Shown: piece after piece, positions 35,876-48,060 of the stretch
Position numbering within the stretch: position 1 is the first letter of the stretch
How the letters are laid out: every line of letters starts with the position of its first letter
NCBI GenBank assembly: GCA_905132765.1
Contig: CAJHQP010001116.1
Location: 62,001 to 126,000, forward strand
DNA: 64,000 nt
Direction of reading: 5' to 3'
Source of the DNA: Moricandia arvensis
Taxonomy: Eukaryota; Streptophyta; Magnoliopsida; Brassicales; Brassicaceae
Notes under the pieces: model-generated
Databases searched by the model: none
Told to the model about the DNA's origin: nothing
Seen by the model: the letters and a program-made list of their open reading frames with translations, nothing else
Program-made: the position numbers and the translations under genes

Positions 35876-36590
35876 TCCATTAAAGAGAGTACTATGTTGT
35901 ACTTCACAGTTGGATCTTGTTATTTTTTTGCACTTTTTGTTTCATTTAGCTTTCCTCATTGTTTCATTGTGCCTTTTTAAATATTTCTGCAGTCAAACTT
36001 ATGATTTTATATCTAAATTTATTTAGTCAACCATTTTAACTATTTGGACGTTTTCTGATCTATTCCAAAGTAATAGTTTAGCAATAGAAGAAATATAAAA
36101 TGACGGGGTAAAAAAAAAGAGACCGCGTTTTAGTTAAAAGAGAAAGAAAAGAAACGGTCAAACACTTTACTTATTTTTGTTCCCGACGCGGAAAGGAAAC
36201 AAAACCCCGAAGACGAAGACGAAGACGAACTACAACGATAACGGAAGAAAGGAATAATGGCATGCAACGTAAATAGACAGAAAACTTGAGGGTAATAAGG
36301 TAAAAGTAGATGGTACGTTGTGTGGACCGTGTCGTCAGCTAAGTGATCTAACGCTGATCCGTTAAAAACTGTGTGCGTGCGTGCGGGTGTTCTTCGGTTT
36401 CCTCAAGGGAAAAACTAATCTTCGAATCATTTTCTTGTCTTTCTCTGTCTCTCTTCTTTTTTCACTCACTCGTACAACAATTTGCAAGTTTCCATATTTC
36501 GAACCATTTTTTTTATAAAATTTACACATACACATATATTCGATAAAAAGAAAAAGATTCGTCAAGTCAGAATCTCAGCCGTTAGTTGAG
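35876..36590 (+). promoter_or_regulatory. intergenic promoter and first leader exon of the JmjC gene
   Basis: The first part is the 3' UTR of the LSD1-like gene. From about 36,180 the DNA is GC-richer with GAAGACGAAGACGAAGACG. A pyrimidine-rich leader ends at the donor GAG|GTAAAC at 36591. No clear TATA box is seen. Confidence 0.45.
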
Positions 36591-37130
36591 GTAAACTCAT
36601 CTCTTTTCGACCTTTCCTTTCCTTTTTTTTTTTAATTGTTATTTTTTATTTAATTAATGGACTTTTGTGTGAGTTCCTTTTGCTGGTTAAGTTCGGTTTG
36701 TTTTTTGTTTGTATATATCTGTGTGTTCCTTGTGAATCGGTTACTAGCTTTAGGTCAATTAATTCCCTCTCTCATTAATTTTCCCAGATTTGGGTATTAT
36801 TTCTGTTTTTAACTGTGCCAATTCAATTTATTTCTAAAGGAGTATTAATTAGGAAAAGAAAACTATCTCGTTTGCAATATTAGGTAAACAAAATCTTCAA
36901 TATATATATTTTCTTATGAGAAAAACTCTCGTGTCTCTGTGATTTTGATTTAATTTTTATTTTATTTTGGATTGTGGATGATTCAGTTGTTGTTTTGATC
37001 CCCATGAATTCAGTTTAGGGTTTAGGCCTCTTTAACTTGTATGAATTGATTGATAGCCTCTGTGGATATTTTTCCCTTTTTAAAAAAAAAATTGATAACA
37101 TCGTTTTCTTATCTTGTGCTGTTATCTCAG
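36591..37130 (+). other. 5' UTR intron of the JmjC gene
   Basis: Donor GTAAAC at 36591 and acceptor GTTATCTCAG ending at 37130, leaving a 57-base second leader exon before the ATG at 37188. Inferred from splice consensus only. Confidence 0.5.
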
Positions 37131-37187
37131 TTTCATTGGCTCTCAATCGAAGAAATTTAGCTTCTCTGAGCAGTGATTCCAACACTT

Positions 37188-40100
37188 ATGGAAGTTGCTC
37201 CATCACAATCTCAGATCAACGAGGTTTGCTTTCCATTGTTTTTTCTTATCTGATGGATAAATTGAATCACCGTTTTTTTGGTTTATTATTTGTTAATCAC
37301 TCATAACCACAACGTTATATGATCCATCTGCTTGAATCAGTTCAGATTGTAGATTTCTAACAGAGTTGCATTTTATTTTCGGATCTGCTTTGCTTGGCAA
37401 AAAAACCCTAATCATAGATCATAGATCCCCTTTTATCTTTCTTTGATTCGTTCATGTTAAAATCTAGATTGTTTTCATTCTGTTTGGTGTTTGTTTGATC
37501 TGGTGACAAGATTATAAACGTTAATCTTAATTCCTTGTTGTTGGGCATACTTAAAACACAAGTCTGTAACTCTTTTATCTGTTACAGGATATGTCTCTGA
37601 ACAATCATCCTCCTGACAAAGATAAGGACAAAGACACTAACATGGAACCACCTACTAGTCCACGTCATCGCAAGGTAGATAGTATTATTGGTATTATATG
37701 TAATACGATGCGGTTCTTAAAAGTTTAAAATCTTTTAAGAAACAACTTTGATCTTACATGTTTTTTTTTTTTTTTGTATAATGTCAAGGTTCTTGCTAGA
37801 TGGTTACCAGATGAAGCGCAGAGACCAATCGTTGATGAAGCTCCTGTTTTCTCTCCATCACTAGAGGTATTCATTGCTTCTTGTTTTTTTCTTTTTCGGT
37901 TTCTTCTTGTTCATGTTTTGAGTTCGTCTTCTTCGTCTGATCTTGGGGGTCATCAGGAGTTTGAAGATACACTTGCATATATAGAAAAGATACGTCCATT
38001 AGCGGAGCCATATGGTATCTGTCGAATCATCCCACCACCCACATGGAAGCCTCCTTGTCGGCTTAAGGAGGCGGGTATATGGGAGCATACGAAGTTCCCC
38101 ACTCGGATCCAGAACGTGGACCTGCTTCAGAACCGGGAACCCATGAAGAAGAAACCAAAGAGCAGGAAACGCAAACGCAGAAGAAACTCCAGGATGGGTT
38201 CCTCTAGGAGACGTTCTGTTTCTGCTTCTGGTTCTGGTTCTTCTCCCTCTGAACCTGCTTCCTCTCCTGAGGCCGAGGAGAAGTTCGGCTTTAACTCTGG
38301 TTCAGACTTTACTCTAGAAGAGTTTGAGAAATACGCTCAGCATTTTAGAGAGGCTTACTTTGAGAAGAAAGACTCTGCTGGATATGCAAGATGGAAACCG
38401 TCTGTGGAGGAAATAGAAGGTGAATACTGGCGGATCGTCGAGCAACCAACAGATGAAGTTGAGGTACAGATAGATATAAACAGACCAGTTCACCACTTAA
38501 CCACAGACATTTTGTAACTTAACTAAGGCTGTTTTGTTTTCCGCTTGTTTCAGGTATACTATGGAGCTGATTTGGAGAACGTGGTTCTTGGAAGCGGATT
38601 TTACAAGAAAGCAGATAGTGATATAGATCAGTACGTAGTCTCTGGCTGGAACTTGAATAACTTACCGCGTCTCCCTGGCTCTGTACTTTCTTTTGAGGAT
38701 TGCGATATCTCTGGTGTTCTTGTCCCATGGCTCTATGTAGGAATGTGTTTTTCTTCATTTTGTTGGGTAAGTACACTTTCAAACTTTGCTTAGTACTGAA
38801 TTTCTTACACCCAGTTGTGTCAGCTGTTTGATCATTTTTTTGTTGGTTTTGACAGCATGTGGAGGACCATCATCTATATTCACTGAACTATCATCACTTT
38901 GGGGAGCCAAAAGTATGGTACGGTGTTCCAGGAAGCAATGCAACAGCACTCGAAAAGGCGATGAGGAAACATCTACCTGATTTGTTTGAAGAGCAGCCTG
39001 ATCTACTTCATGGCCTGGTTGGGACGAAAACATCTATTCAATTTGTTCTTCTCTCCATGTTTAGAGACTAACTATTCTTTTTCTTATTGGTTATAGGTTA
39101 CTCAATTTTCTCCTTCAATCCTGAAAGATGAGGGAGTCCAGGTTTACCGTGTGGTTCAGAATGCAGGGGAGTATGTACTGACATTCCCGAGGGCGTACCA
39201 TGCTGGATTCAACTGCGGTTTCAACTGTGCAGAAGCTGTTAATGTAGCTCCGGTTGATTGGTTGGCTCATGGACAGAACGCTGTGGAACTATACAGTAAA
39301 GAGACGAGGAAGACTTCTCTGTCTCATGACAAACTTCTCCTCGGAGCTGCTTATGAAGCTGTTAAGGCTCTTTGGGAACTCTCACCTTCTGTGGGAAATG
39401 AAAACACAACACACTTGAGATGGAAGAGTTTCTGTGGGAAGAACGGAACACTTACCAACGCGGTCCAGGTACATGCAAAAGCGGTCACTACTCGAGTTAT
39501 GTTATTTAAAATATGGTTTCTACTCTTTGGCTCATTTTCTTAATATTTATAGGCACGGTTACGGATGGAAGAGGAAAGACTTGCAGCTCTTGGTGGGGAC
39601 TGCTCGAGCTTGATGAAGATGGAGAAGGACTTTGATTCAAACTGTGAAAGGGAATGCTTCTCATGCTATTATGATTTGCATCTCTCAGCTTCTGGCTGCA
39701 TGTGCTCTCCTGAAGAATATGCTTGTCTTAAACACTATGACGATCTATGTTCATGTGAAGAGAAGGATCGGTTCATCCTTCTCCGTTACACCATGGAGGA
39801 GTTAAGCTCGTTGGTGAGAGCATTGGAAGGGGAACCAGATGATATAAAGATATGGGCTTCGAAGGTGGTAGGTATTCAACACAGTGATGAAGATCAGAAT
39901 AAGACTAGTTCAGTTATCAAGGAGGAGGAGAAGCTAAAGGAAGGTTCGTTTGATCTGAACATCGACTTAGAGTTGGATTATCACGAAGACGTTAAAGAAG
40001 AAGTCAGCACAAGTGGCGAGTTAAACACTTCAGAGAACTTTAGTGCATCGGTCGAGCCTATAAACCTCGGTTTCTTGATTTTTGGAAAGCTTTGGTGCAA

Positions 40101-40809
40101 TAAAGATGCTATATTCCCAAAAGGTACACTCTTTGAATTAACCCTTTTAGTTAAATATTATTGACCTAAATAAAAAAATCTGGTTAAAAGGTTGTTAATG
40201 TTTTGGGTTACAACACTTACAGGATTCACGAGCCGTGTCAAGTTCTACAACGTGCTTGATCCAACAAGAATGAGCTATTACATCTCTGAGGTTTTGGATG
40301 CAGGACTCATGGGCCCATTGTTCAGGGTAAAGCTTTTTTTCCCTAATAACATTCTATTGGATACTTCAAAAGCAACAACAACACATGACTTTTCTTTTCC
40401 TTTGTTGTTGTTCAGGTTACTTTGGAAGAATCTCCAGACGAGAGCTTCTTCAATGTCTCACCCCAACAATGCTGGGAGATGGTGTTGCAAAGAGTTAAAG
40501 ATACATCCACAAGTCTTGGTGTTCCTACTTTACCAAGTCTTGAAAGTATAAACGGGCTTCAAATGTTTGGTCTCCTTTCGCCTTTTATAGTTCAGGTAAA
40601 CGTTTAAAACCAACTCTTCTTCTTTAAATCTTTCTTTACTCTTTACACAGCTTAAAATCATCTCTATACAGGCCATTGAAGCTCTTGACCCGAACCATAA
40701 ACTGGTAGAGTACTGGAACCACAAATCCGAATCAAAAGATCACTTCATATCATCAAACTGTTCCGTGAGTTTAACCAAAGGAAAACTTTTCGGAGTAGAT
40801 TTGATGTAG
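37188..40809 (+). CDS. JMJ18: JmjN/JmjC histone H3K4 demethylase, JMJ18-like, 11 coding exons, 815 aa
   Basis: Exons: 37188-37223, 37588-37674, 37789-37866, 37957-38463, 38554-38766, 38856-39017, 39097-39468, 39553-40123, 40223-40326, 40416-40595, 40672-40809; the sum is 2,448 nt. Domains: JmjN at about 60-101; a basic nuclear-localisation-like stretch KKKPKSRKRKRRR at about 125; JmjC with the Fe(II) ligands His308 and Glu310 (CWHVEDHH) and His396 (AYHAGFNCGFNCAEAVN); a C5HC2 zinc finger at about 516-565; FYRN at about 633-690 and FYRC at about 700-780. This order defines the plant KDM5/PKDM7 group. Arabidopsis JMJ18 removes H3K4 methylation and promotes flowering from phloem companion cells. 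All catalytic ligands are kept. The short first exon (12 aa) is chosen because it joins in frame to the next. JMJ14/JMJ15 are the alternative paralogues. Confidence 0.9.
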
Positions 40810-42200
40810 AAGAAGCTCAAAAGACTGTTACCAACACCGAGACAACAACAGTGACTACCTTTTGGATAGATAGAAGAAGTTTCGTTCTGATTCTGTTCAT
40901 TTCTTGGGAGCATTTATTCAGAATCTTTTGTTATTTATTCTCACAATTTTTTTTCCAGTAAGCAAATAAGCTAACCTTAGCGTTAGAAGTGTAAACTAGG
41001 GAAAAAAATGTTCGATTCTTTTGCTAATGCCAATAATACCAAAATTTTCATTTCTGTGTATTGTTCAATATGGAAACTCGTAAAAATTTAACCGAATTCG
41101 AGTCTCATAAATCTTGAAAAACAGAGATATACTCAAGTGTCAACTCTGAGTTTCATTTTTTTGAAAGAACAAAGCTTGGACCTGAAAGGGGGATTATGCA
41201 CAGAATTTTAGAAAATTAGAAAAACTCAAAAGGATTAAACGTGATAAGAATTCCCGCCTTTTTGGAAAAATTGCCTGAATGTAGAGTCAGAACAATGGAA
41301 TCAAGAAGGAGGTTGTTGAGAAATGTGTGATGGAGATAGAATGAGAGGTTTCATTGCTGTTGGATACTGGACGACCGCGACAAAGATGATGAGGCCAAGG
41401 ACGGAGACTATTTGGCTAAGGCAGTACTATCACTTGTCTTGTTGTTATAAGTTATCTCTTGTGAAAAGTTGTCTGGACTATATAGTTGTCTGGTCGTGCT
41501 CTTTGTCCCGAGGTTGGGATTAACATAACGCAGGAGCTTTGTAAGTGTAACTCCTGGACTCGACGTTTTTAAGCTTGATACTCATTGCCTTACCAAGCGT
41601 CACATCATCACATGGTCTCCAAGTGTTTCTAATAACTACACTTTGTTTAGGTAACGTTCCCTGTTGCTGGGAAAATCTGTGAACTCACGATGGGCTACTA
41701 GGAAATCTAAAGAACTATTTGTAGTTTTGTCTGTCATCTCTGCCTCATGTTTTGAGCAGTTTATACCGTGATTATAAGTGTCCAGCACCCTGAATGCAAT
41801 GAAAAGCCACTGGCATGTGAAGCATTGATTATATTTTATCACTTTGGGGGGAGCCCAACAAGTATTTTGTGTTATCCCGTTCGGTGTTGGTTCTTAGGAA
41901 AATTTTAAATTACATATATGAATTTGGAGAAATTGATAATCTAATTTATCTTTTTTTTTTTTAGGTTTCTGTTCGATATGGGTTTGGTTATAAAAACATA
42001 AGACCATATAGTGTGTGCCCGTTGACTTAATTGGGTGGGAGTGGGATACACAACAGTTCGAGTTGATCCTGGTCAAAACACTCATAGTTGACATGACGTT
42101 TGACTTTATATTATTAGCATATGCTTTGGTGGAAAGTAGGAACACAATGCAAAATATATAATGAAAGCTTTTACAATCGTCAACCACTTAAATTCAAACC
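40810..42200. other. 3' UTR and intergenic DNA, nothing recognised
   Basis: The 3' UTR of the JmjC gene is followed by a moderately GC-rich stretch at 41,160-41,880 with scattered short open frames in several phases. It looks like a decayed gene or transposon, but no domain could be recognised. Confidence 0.4.
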
Positions 42201-42206
42201 TATAAA
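42201..42206 (+). promoter_or_regulatory. TATA box of the proline-rich protein gene
   Basis: TATAAA 74 bases before the ATG, giving an expected start of transcription near 42,235 and a short A-rich leader. Confidence 0.6.
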
Positions 42207-42274
42207 TTTGAAACTTCATAAACCCTATAATCACAAAAAGGACTAAACATCATCTTAATCCACACTAATACAAA

Positions 42275-42721
42275 ATGGATTCACTTTCACTTGTGCTTAG
42301 ATACATCATCGTGTTAACTTTTTTCATAATCCTCAACTCCAAAGAAATATTTTCATCAAGACTAGTGAGATCATCCAAGGCTAATAATGTAGCTCAGATA
42401 AGTGCTGATGATTATCCATCTTCTGGTCGTAACTCACCAGTACACGACCTTGGGTTCCCTGACTTTCCGTCTTTCCAAGAACCTATAGCGACTCCACCTC
42501 CACCGCCGCCTCTTCCTGATTTGCCTCTCCTTCCACCGCCGCCAACGTTCCCCGATCTTGAAATGGGTAGGTTTCCGGTACCGGTTTGGCATTCTCTCCC
42601 TGATTTCCCGCCCTTGCCGCTCTTAGATCAGCCTCCTCCTTCTGAACCCTTTGGTCCAAGATTCGACGAATCCGATAATTGGCTGCCTTCTGTCCCAAGT
42701 ATCCCTCAAGGGTTTCCATAA
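42275..42721 (+). CDS. small secreted proline-rich protein, 148 aa, single exon
   Basis: The N-terminus has a hydrophobic stretch (LVLRYIIVLTFFIIL, about 7-21), a likely signal peptide. A short polar segment follows (to about 50), then a Pro-rich body with PPPPPPLPDLPLLPPPP (about 75-91) and repeated PDFP/PDLP words, ending SIPQGFP. There are no Cys residues. Such composition fits an extracellular, possibly hydroxyproline-rich cell-wall or apoplastic protein; no enzyme domain is present. A TATA box upstream and AATAAA near 42,824 support a real transcription unit. The gene next to JMJ18 in Arabidopsis also encodes a Pro/Gly-rich small protein as far as I recall, which would agree. Confidence 0.75.
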   Translation: MDSLSLVLRYIIVLTFFIILNSKEIFSSRLVRSSKANNVAQISADDYPSSGRNSPVHDLGFPDFPSFQEPIATPPPPPPLPDLPLLPPPPTFPDLEMGRFPVPVWHSLPDFPPLPLLDQPPPSEPFGPRFDESDNWLPSVPSIPQGFP

Positions 42722-43789
42722 ACACATGAATCTTGCTTCTCAAAAACTTATTGAGGCTACTTTTAAAGTTTTTTTTTTGTATCAACTAATAGTTTGAAAG
42801 CTTATGTATGATTGGAGCAAGTAATAAAACCAAAGTTACAAATTACATAGTTGGAAAATATCTGAATTTATAGTAAGTATATTTTCCTGTGGATTAGGCC
42901 TGGCCTGCATCCACAATCATGTTTAGTTGTGTATTTGACAAGTAACAACTCTCAAGCAATTCATACATGGTGATGACGTGTTGTAGGTTGGAAATGATCT
43001 TTCTCAATTTGTTTGACCGGTTACAAAGATGAAAATTAGCCTTTTTGTGTTGAAAGTTGAAACCCAGGACTTGAAATGTTGAAAGAATAGTAAACAAAAA
43101 AGCCAGACTTTACCATGCTCTCTTCCATTATTCATTCATTAGGCTTTCAACTTAGGTTCTTAAGAAAAGCAATAATTTCTCAACGTGTTGATGTGCGACA
43201 CGGATATAACATATACGATTCCATAAGAGCGTCTAAAGTCTTCATTTTCTTGTCTCCAATTCCTAAGAGTCTAACTTTCCGGACGTTGTTTGTTCTGACA
43301 TTGTAATAAAAAATGTAGAAGGATGGACCTCGTATGACAACACGTGTGGGCCCATAAAGATCTCACCAGCCTTGTTGGTGCCTGAAAAAGACATTTTGTT
43401 GCTCTAAACAGAATCTCATGTAGAAGAGGTAACTCACCGTAGAATGGTTGAATGGTTGATGAAGAAATCAAAGATTGCAAAAGACTTTTCTTGGATCGAT
43501 CAAAGAATTTCGGAAGATATCTTCTTCGAGACCAATTTTTTTTGTTAGATGAATTTAATCAAGTTTCATAAGGAAATACGAGAAAGGTCTTGTTTATTAG
43601 TTACAAAAACTAATTATTATGAGAGTCTCAATTTTGTTTATATAGTAAATCGAAAGCCACAAATCATCTATGAATAGGAAAAAAAATACTATCTAGAAAA
43701 GATAATATAAAGCTTATTTTAACTTAAAAAAACATAGAAAGCAAAACGATAAGGATGATAATTTGAATTATTATGTTGGCGCCAATTGT
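42722..43789. other. intergenic DNA and possible gypsy LTR remnant
   Basis: No gene. The part at about 43,540-43,780 lies just 3' of the gypsy pol remnant (minus strand) and contains TATATAAACAAAATTGAG on minus, so it may be the decayed 3' LTR. No matching second LTR is seen. Confidence 0.35.
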
Positions 43790-46020
43790 ATGGATGTTGT
43801 TGCATCAGGTCCCCCAAGGTGAGCATGATTTGACCTCGAATCAGGTTGCATGTCTGGAGGACTATACTTGGATAGATAACATACGTTGAAGACGTCCATA
43901 GTGGTGATGTCTACTGATACCTCAATATGATATTCATTATCGTTGATCTTGGCTGCAACTCGTAAAGGTCCTATTTTTTCGACTTGAGTTTGTTATAAGT
44001 GCGAGCAGACATACAATCTATTGCTAGATGTACTCATACTAACTCACCTTCATCAACGACCAAACGAAGACAACAGAAATCTGCTGCGGTTTTGTACTTG
44101 GAGGTCGGAATTTCAAGTTGTTGTGTTATTTTCCCATGAATCTCAACAATGACATCAACAAATGAAGATGCACCACCATGTATACGAGTGCAGTCCGGAA
44201 GAGTAGACAAGTCGACTAGAGCGTGTGGTATAATTCCATAGATGACTTGAAAAGGACTAAAACCAGAGCTGTGATTGACGGCAGATTGTGAGCACATTCA
44301 GCTTGAGGAAGACATGTATCCCACGTCTTGACCACATCTCCCACAAGGCAGCACAAAAGATTTCCTAAGGATTGATTAATGACTTCAGTTTGACCATAAG
44401 TTTGAGGGTGATAAGTAGAACTCATAAACTAGTATCGAGCAACTTCCAAAGAGAATGCCAAATGTGTCTAAGAAAGCAGGAGTCTCGATCAGAAACGATG
44501 GATAATGGAAAGCTATGTAAACGATAAATCTCTCTGAAAAACAAAAATCACCACTTGCAGAGAATCCGTAGTTTTTTTGCAAGAAATAAAATGAACCATC
44601 TTTGGTATCGATATATGACAACAAAAAAAGAATCAAAGCCTTTCCGAGTGTGTGGAAGTCCGAGCACGAATTCATGCTTATATTCGTCCATAGTTGAGTA
44701 GGAATCGACAAAGGCATATATAGACCAACATTATATGAATGACCTTTTGTGGCCTTTTGCGCGCTGACATGTAACACAACGCTCCACAAAACACCCGACA
44801 TCACGTCTAAGAGAAGGCCAAGAGTAAGAAGTGGAGAGTGAGTGCAATGTCCGCTCTCTTCCAACATGTCCTTCATGATGTAACTCAGAGATCAACTTGA
44901 GGCGTAAGCTACACTAGAGAATACATATCCTATTGTCCCAAAAAAAAGGCATCACAAATAGTATAAGTTGATGAGAGGCCAACACTAGCATAGGCAAAGA
45001 TTTTGCCGAAGAAAGGATCGGTAGTGTAGAGGTCTACAAACGAACTGAATCCATGGACAGTGGCATCAGGGGCGAAGCCACATTACCGAGTGTGGTGGCA
45101 CGTACGCCCCTAGTTATTTTGATATTAAAAAATTTACAAGTAAAAAAATTAAACTTTCAGTAGCTCAATTGGTAAAATTCAGTCTAAGCACCCATAATAT
45201 CCCAAATACAAAGCCCTATCATGTACATTTAATTTTTATTACTAATGATGCACCCAGTTAAGAAGACTTCTGGATTTGCCCTTGAGTGACGTGCATTGTA
45301 GTAAGCAAAGAATGTTTGCGACTTAATGCATCAGCAACACGGTTTGAAGAACCCGAAATATGTTTAATGACAAATGTAAATTGTTGGAGATAAGCAATCC
45401 AAGAAGCATGGTATGAAGATAGCTTGACATGTGTGCTGATGTTTTAAAGCACCATGGCCCGTGTATAGAAAACTTCCCAATGAAAGAAATAATGACGCCA
45501 ATGTTTGGAAAATGTAACGTTGCAAGTGGGAAAAAGTCAATGCGGTGATGTATGTCACGCAATGGAGGTAATCCAGGAGGTAGGCGAGAGACTTCATCAA
45601 ATTCTGCAAGTATGCTTTTGAGTTGAGATGGCATTATTGGAGTAACATGTGATACATGCGATGGAAGAAAAAGCATAACCAATCCTGTGGCACGCATTAG
45701 TGATTCGAACAGTGCTCGTTTGAGAAGAAGAACAAGTGATGTGTTGTGAGTGTTGCTGGCGGAGATGGTTCAGCAAAAATTTCTGATTGTTAAATCAAAA
45801 ACTATAAGTATTATGGAAACCATCAAAATAACTTGCCGATCAAATTCCCATGGACGCCCTAAGAGCAAATGACAAGCGTTCATTGGTACTATATCACAGT
45901 AGCTTTTGCCATGATATGAGTCGTCTGTAGAAAAATAAACCATAGCACGTCCTGTGACGGGAAAGTCATTGTCTTGCTGTAATCATTCCAGTTTGTAAGG
46001 AGATAGGTGTGATTCGTCAG
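43790..46020 (-). pseudogene. Ty3/gypsy pol remnant, internally deleted and frameshifted
   Basis: On minus, in order: protease C-end (CDIVPMNACHLLLGRPWEFD, about 45,900); an RT entry motif (LPPGLPPLRDIHHRIDF, about 45,560); then, skipping most of RT, the RNase H end and chromodomain-free linker (YLQQFTFVIKHISGSSNRVA, about 45,370) and SFVDLYTTDPFFGKIFAYAS (about 45,030). The integrase zinc-binding CVTCQRA-like region is about 44,770, then SSTYHPQTYGQTEVINQSLG (about 44,400) and VNHSSGFSPFQVIYG (about 44,270), then a C-terminal tail. Protease, RT, RNase H, integrase is the gypsy order. Several frame changes and an RT deletion make it inactive. It is split by a hAT-like MITE. Confidence 0.85.
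45067..45284. mobile_element. hAT-like MITE, 218 bp, inserted in the gypsy remnant
   Basis: The ends are CAGGGGCGAAGCCACA and, in reverse complement, CAAGGGCAAATCCAGA. Flanks are AGTGGCAT (45059-45066) and AGTGACGT (45285-45292), an 8-bp duplication with two mismatches. Reading across the flanks restores continuous gypsy similarity, which supports the boundaries. Inside is GTAGCTCAATTGGTAAAATT, like a tRNA D-arm/A-box. Confidence 0.78.
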
Positions 46021-46139
46021 GGAGAGACATTTTTTTCTGCGTCTAATGATATATTCTCTGAGTTGTAGTAGTGGAAGAATAAGTGATCTATCGAGAAGTG
46101 ATTCGCGTTATCGTGCGAATGAGGCCAAAACAAGGAAAA

Positions 46140-46330
46140 AAGGTTATGTGGTGATTGTAAAATCAGTAAACAAGAATTAAGCCTCTTAAAAATTAACGTG
46201 CTGCTCGTCGCATGGAATGGAAACCAAGAACCGAGTGAGCGGGCGTGAAAGGTCCATTAGTCGTGGGTGGTCGGAACCTTACATTATCTTTATGATAAAT
46301 CAACAAAATCGCTTTAAATATCAGTATATT
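46140..46330. repeat. Helitron-derived fragment related to 26,265-26,425
   Basis: Shared landmarks in the same order are AATCAGTAAACAA / GTCAGTAAACAA, AAAAATTAACG in both, GTCGTGGGTGGTCGGAACCT / ACCGTGGGCGGTCGGGACGT, and TTACATTAT in both. It lacks recognisable Helitron ends here and abuts the 5' side of the gypsy remnant. Confidence 0.65.
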
Positions 46331-48060
46331 CTCATGCATGGATACGAATATTAACATGTTGATTTATAAGTTTTAAGTTATTTAATTTATATTATTAAAA
46401 ATAATATTGCATTCAGTATTATGTTCTCTTTTTAATTAGATATGTGACTTCATGTGTAATAATTTGGATTGGTTTATGTATGATATGTTGAACAACGTAT
46501 ATATTTTGCAAAGTTAATAACAACTTTTATTTAAGTTAACATTGAATATTTATTTTCTTAGCTTCATTCATATCGGTTCATACTCTTAGAGTTCTAAACA
46601 TATTTTATAAATCTAACAAAACTTGATATACAATATTTTCAAAATATAGGAACAAAATTATAACGTTGGAGTTGCAAATTATTTATTTTCAAATGTTTTG
46701 AAAATTGTGAAAAGTTATAGATTTTTTATTTATGTTGTTTATGGAAAATATAAAATAAAATCGTATTATCTGTAAAAAATCTATATAATATTTCTTTCTT
46801 ATTATTTTTCATGATTTTCTAAAAAACAACTAAAATAATTAAAATTTTATTGATAAAAAGGAAGTAGAACAATTTTTAGTAATGACATTTGATTATAATT
46901 TTTAATTCATCGAGGATATTCATGTAACTGACTTTTGTGAGAATTGAAGTGAGCATAACACAGAAAACAAAACTTGTTAAATAATTTATAGGGATTATGA
47001 AAATTTATAGATTTTTTTATTTATGTTGTTTAAGATTCTTTCACTTCTTCCTATTCTTTACTTAATACAACACTAAGCACACTCAATAAGCAAGGAAGTA
47101 TAAAGATCTAACATTGAACACTTTAGATTTTCACATAATCATTGTAATCACTCTAATCTATGAATTCAATAAGAGTATATTCACTAATCTTCATGTTTAA
47201 TCTTAAGACCATGATGAATTCAAGACTAATCATGTTAAAAAAATGAAATAGATTCAAATAATTCAAGAAAGGAGGATTAGATTACTAAAGATTCAAACTT
47301 TTCACCAAAGTAGTAATGTAAATGGAGAGAAAACAAGATTAGTACTAAAATTAGTCTAAAAAATATTTATAGTGGTCTAAAAACAAGTTGGGTCGACCAA
47401 TAAGCCTCGTTTGACCCAAAATAATTTGAATAAAAATTGATAAAAACAGATGTACAAATTTTTCTAATTGTCATAGTTGGTTTTGACATCATTTGGCTGC
47501 TGTAGAAGGTCACTGCACATTACAGCAACTTGTTTCTAGTCCTTTGGCCGCTGCATCTTTCCGAATATCAGACATGGGATAGGGGATTTCTTTGGCGGCT
47601 TGGCTTAGCCGCTACACACCCCTAGCGGCTTGTGAACAAGGTCATTAGGCCGCTACAGAGAGGTCAGGCTGCTAAAAAGATGTCAGGCCGCTACAAAAAT
47701 GTCAGGCTGCTAAAACAGTTAAACAACTCATTTTATAAACCAAAATCATCATTTTTACTTCTAAACCATATCTAAAGATTTCAAACTTACCAAATAGCAT
47801 CTCCAACATTTAATAGGAACACATGTATATGCAATGCATTTAAATGTACTCCAAATGCACTTAAACGAACAAAATGAAAATTTAAATGATTGCTAAAATC
47901 ATCCAAATACACAAGATATCAATAATGGATATTCCTTTTTTATGGATGCATAGTTTTTTTGGAATCTAATATATTAAAACAGAGTCCTATTTGAAAATTA
48001 CCTTGGCATGTTTTTTTTTTGACTTATTGAAAAATGTTGTGACTTATCTATTAACTAACA
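46331..48060. other. very AT-rich intergenic DNA with short repeats
   Basis: No gene. The stretch 47,495-47,712 carries at least eight copies of GGCYGCT words, several as GTCAGGCYGCTA at roughly 20-23-bp spacing. A second possible Helitron 5' end (TCTAATATATTAAAACAGAG) lies at 47965. Confidence 0.5.

Noticed and set aside
41160..41880. Possible fasciclin-like or other host gene remnant downstream of the JmjC gene
   Set aside because: I expected one from recalled Arabidopsis gene order, but could not find any recognisable motif in six frames.
42483..42785. 100-codon open frame on minus
   Set aside because: Antisense shadow of the proline-rich protein; the plus frame has the signal peptide, TATA box and codon context.
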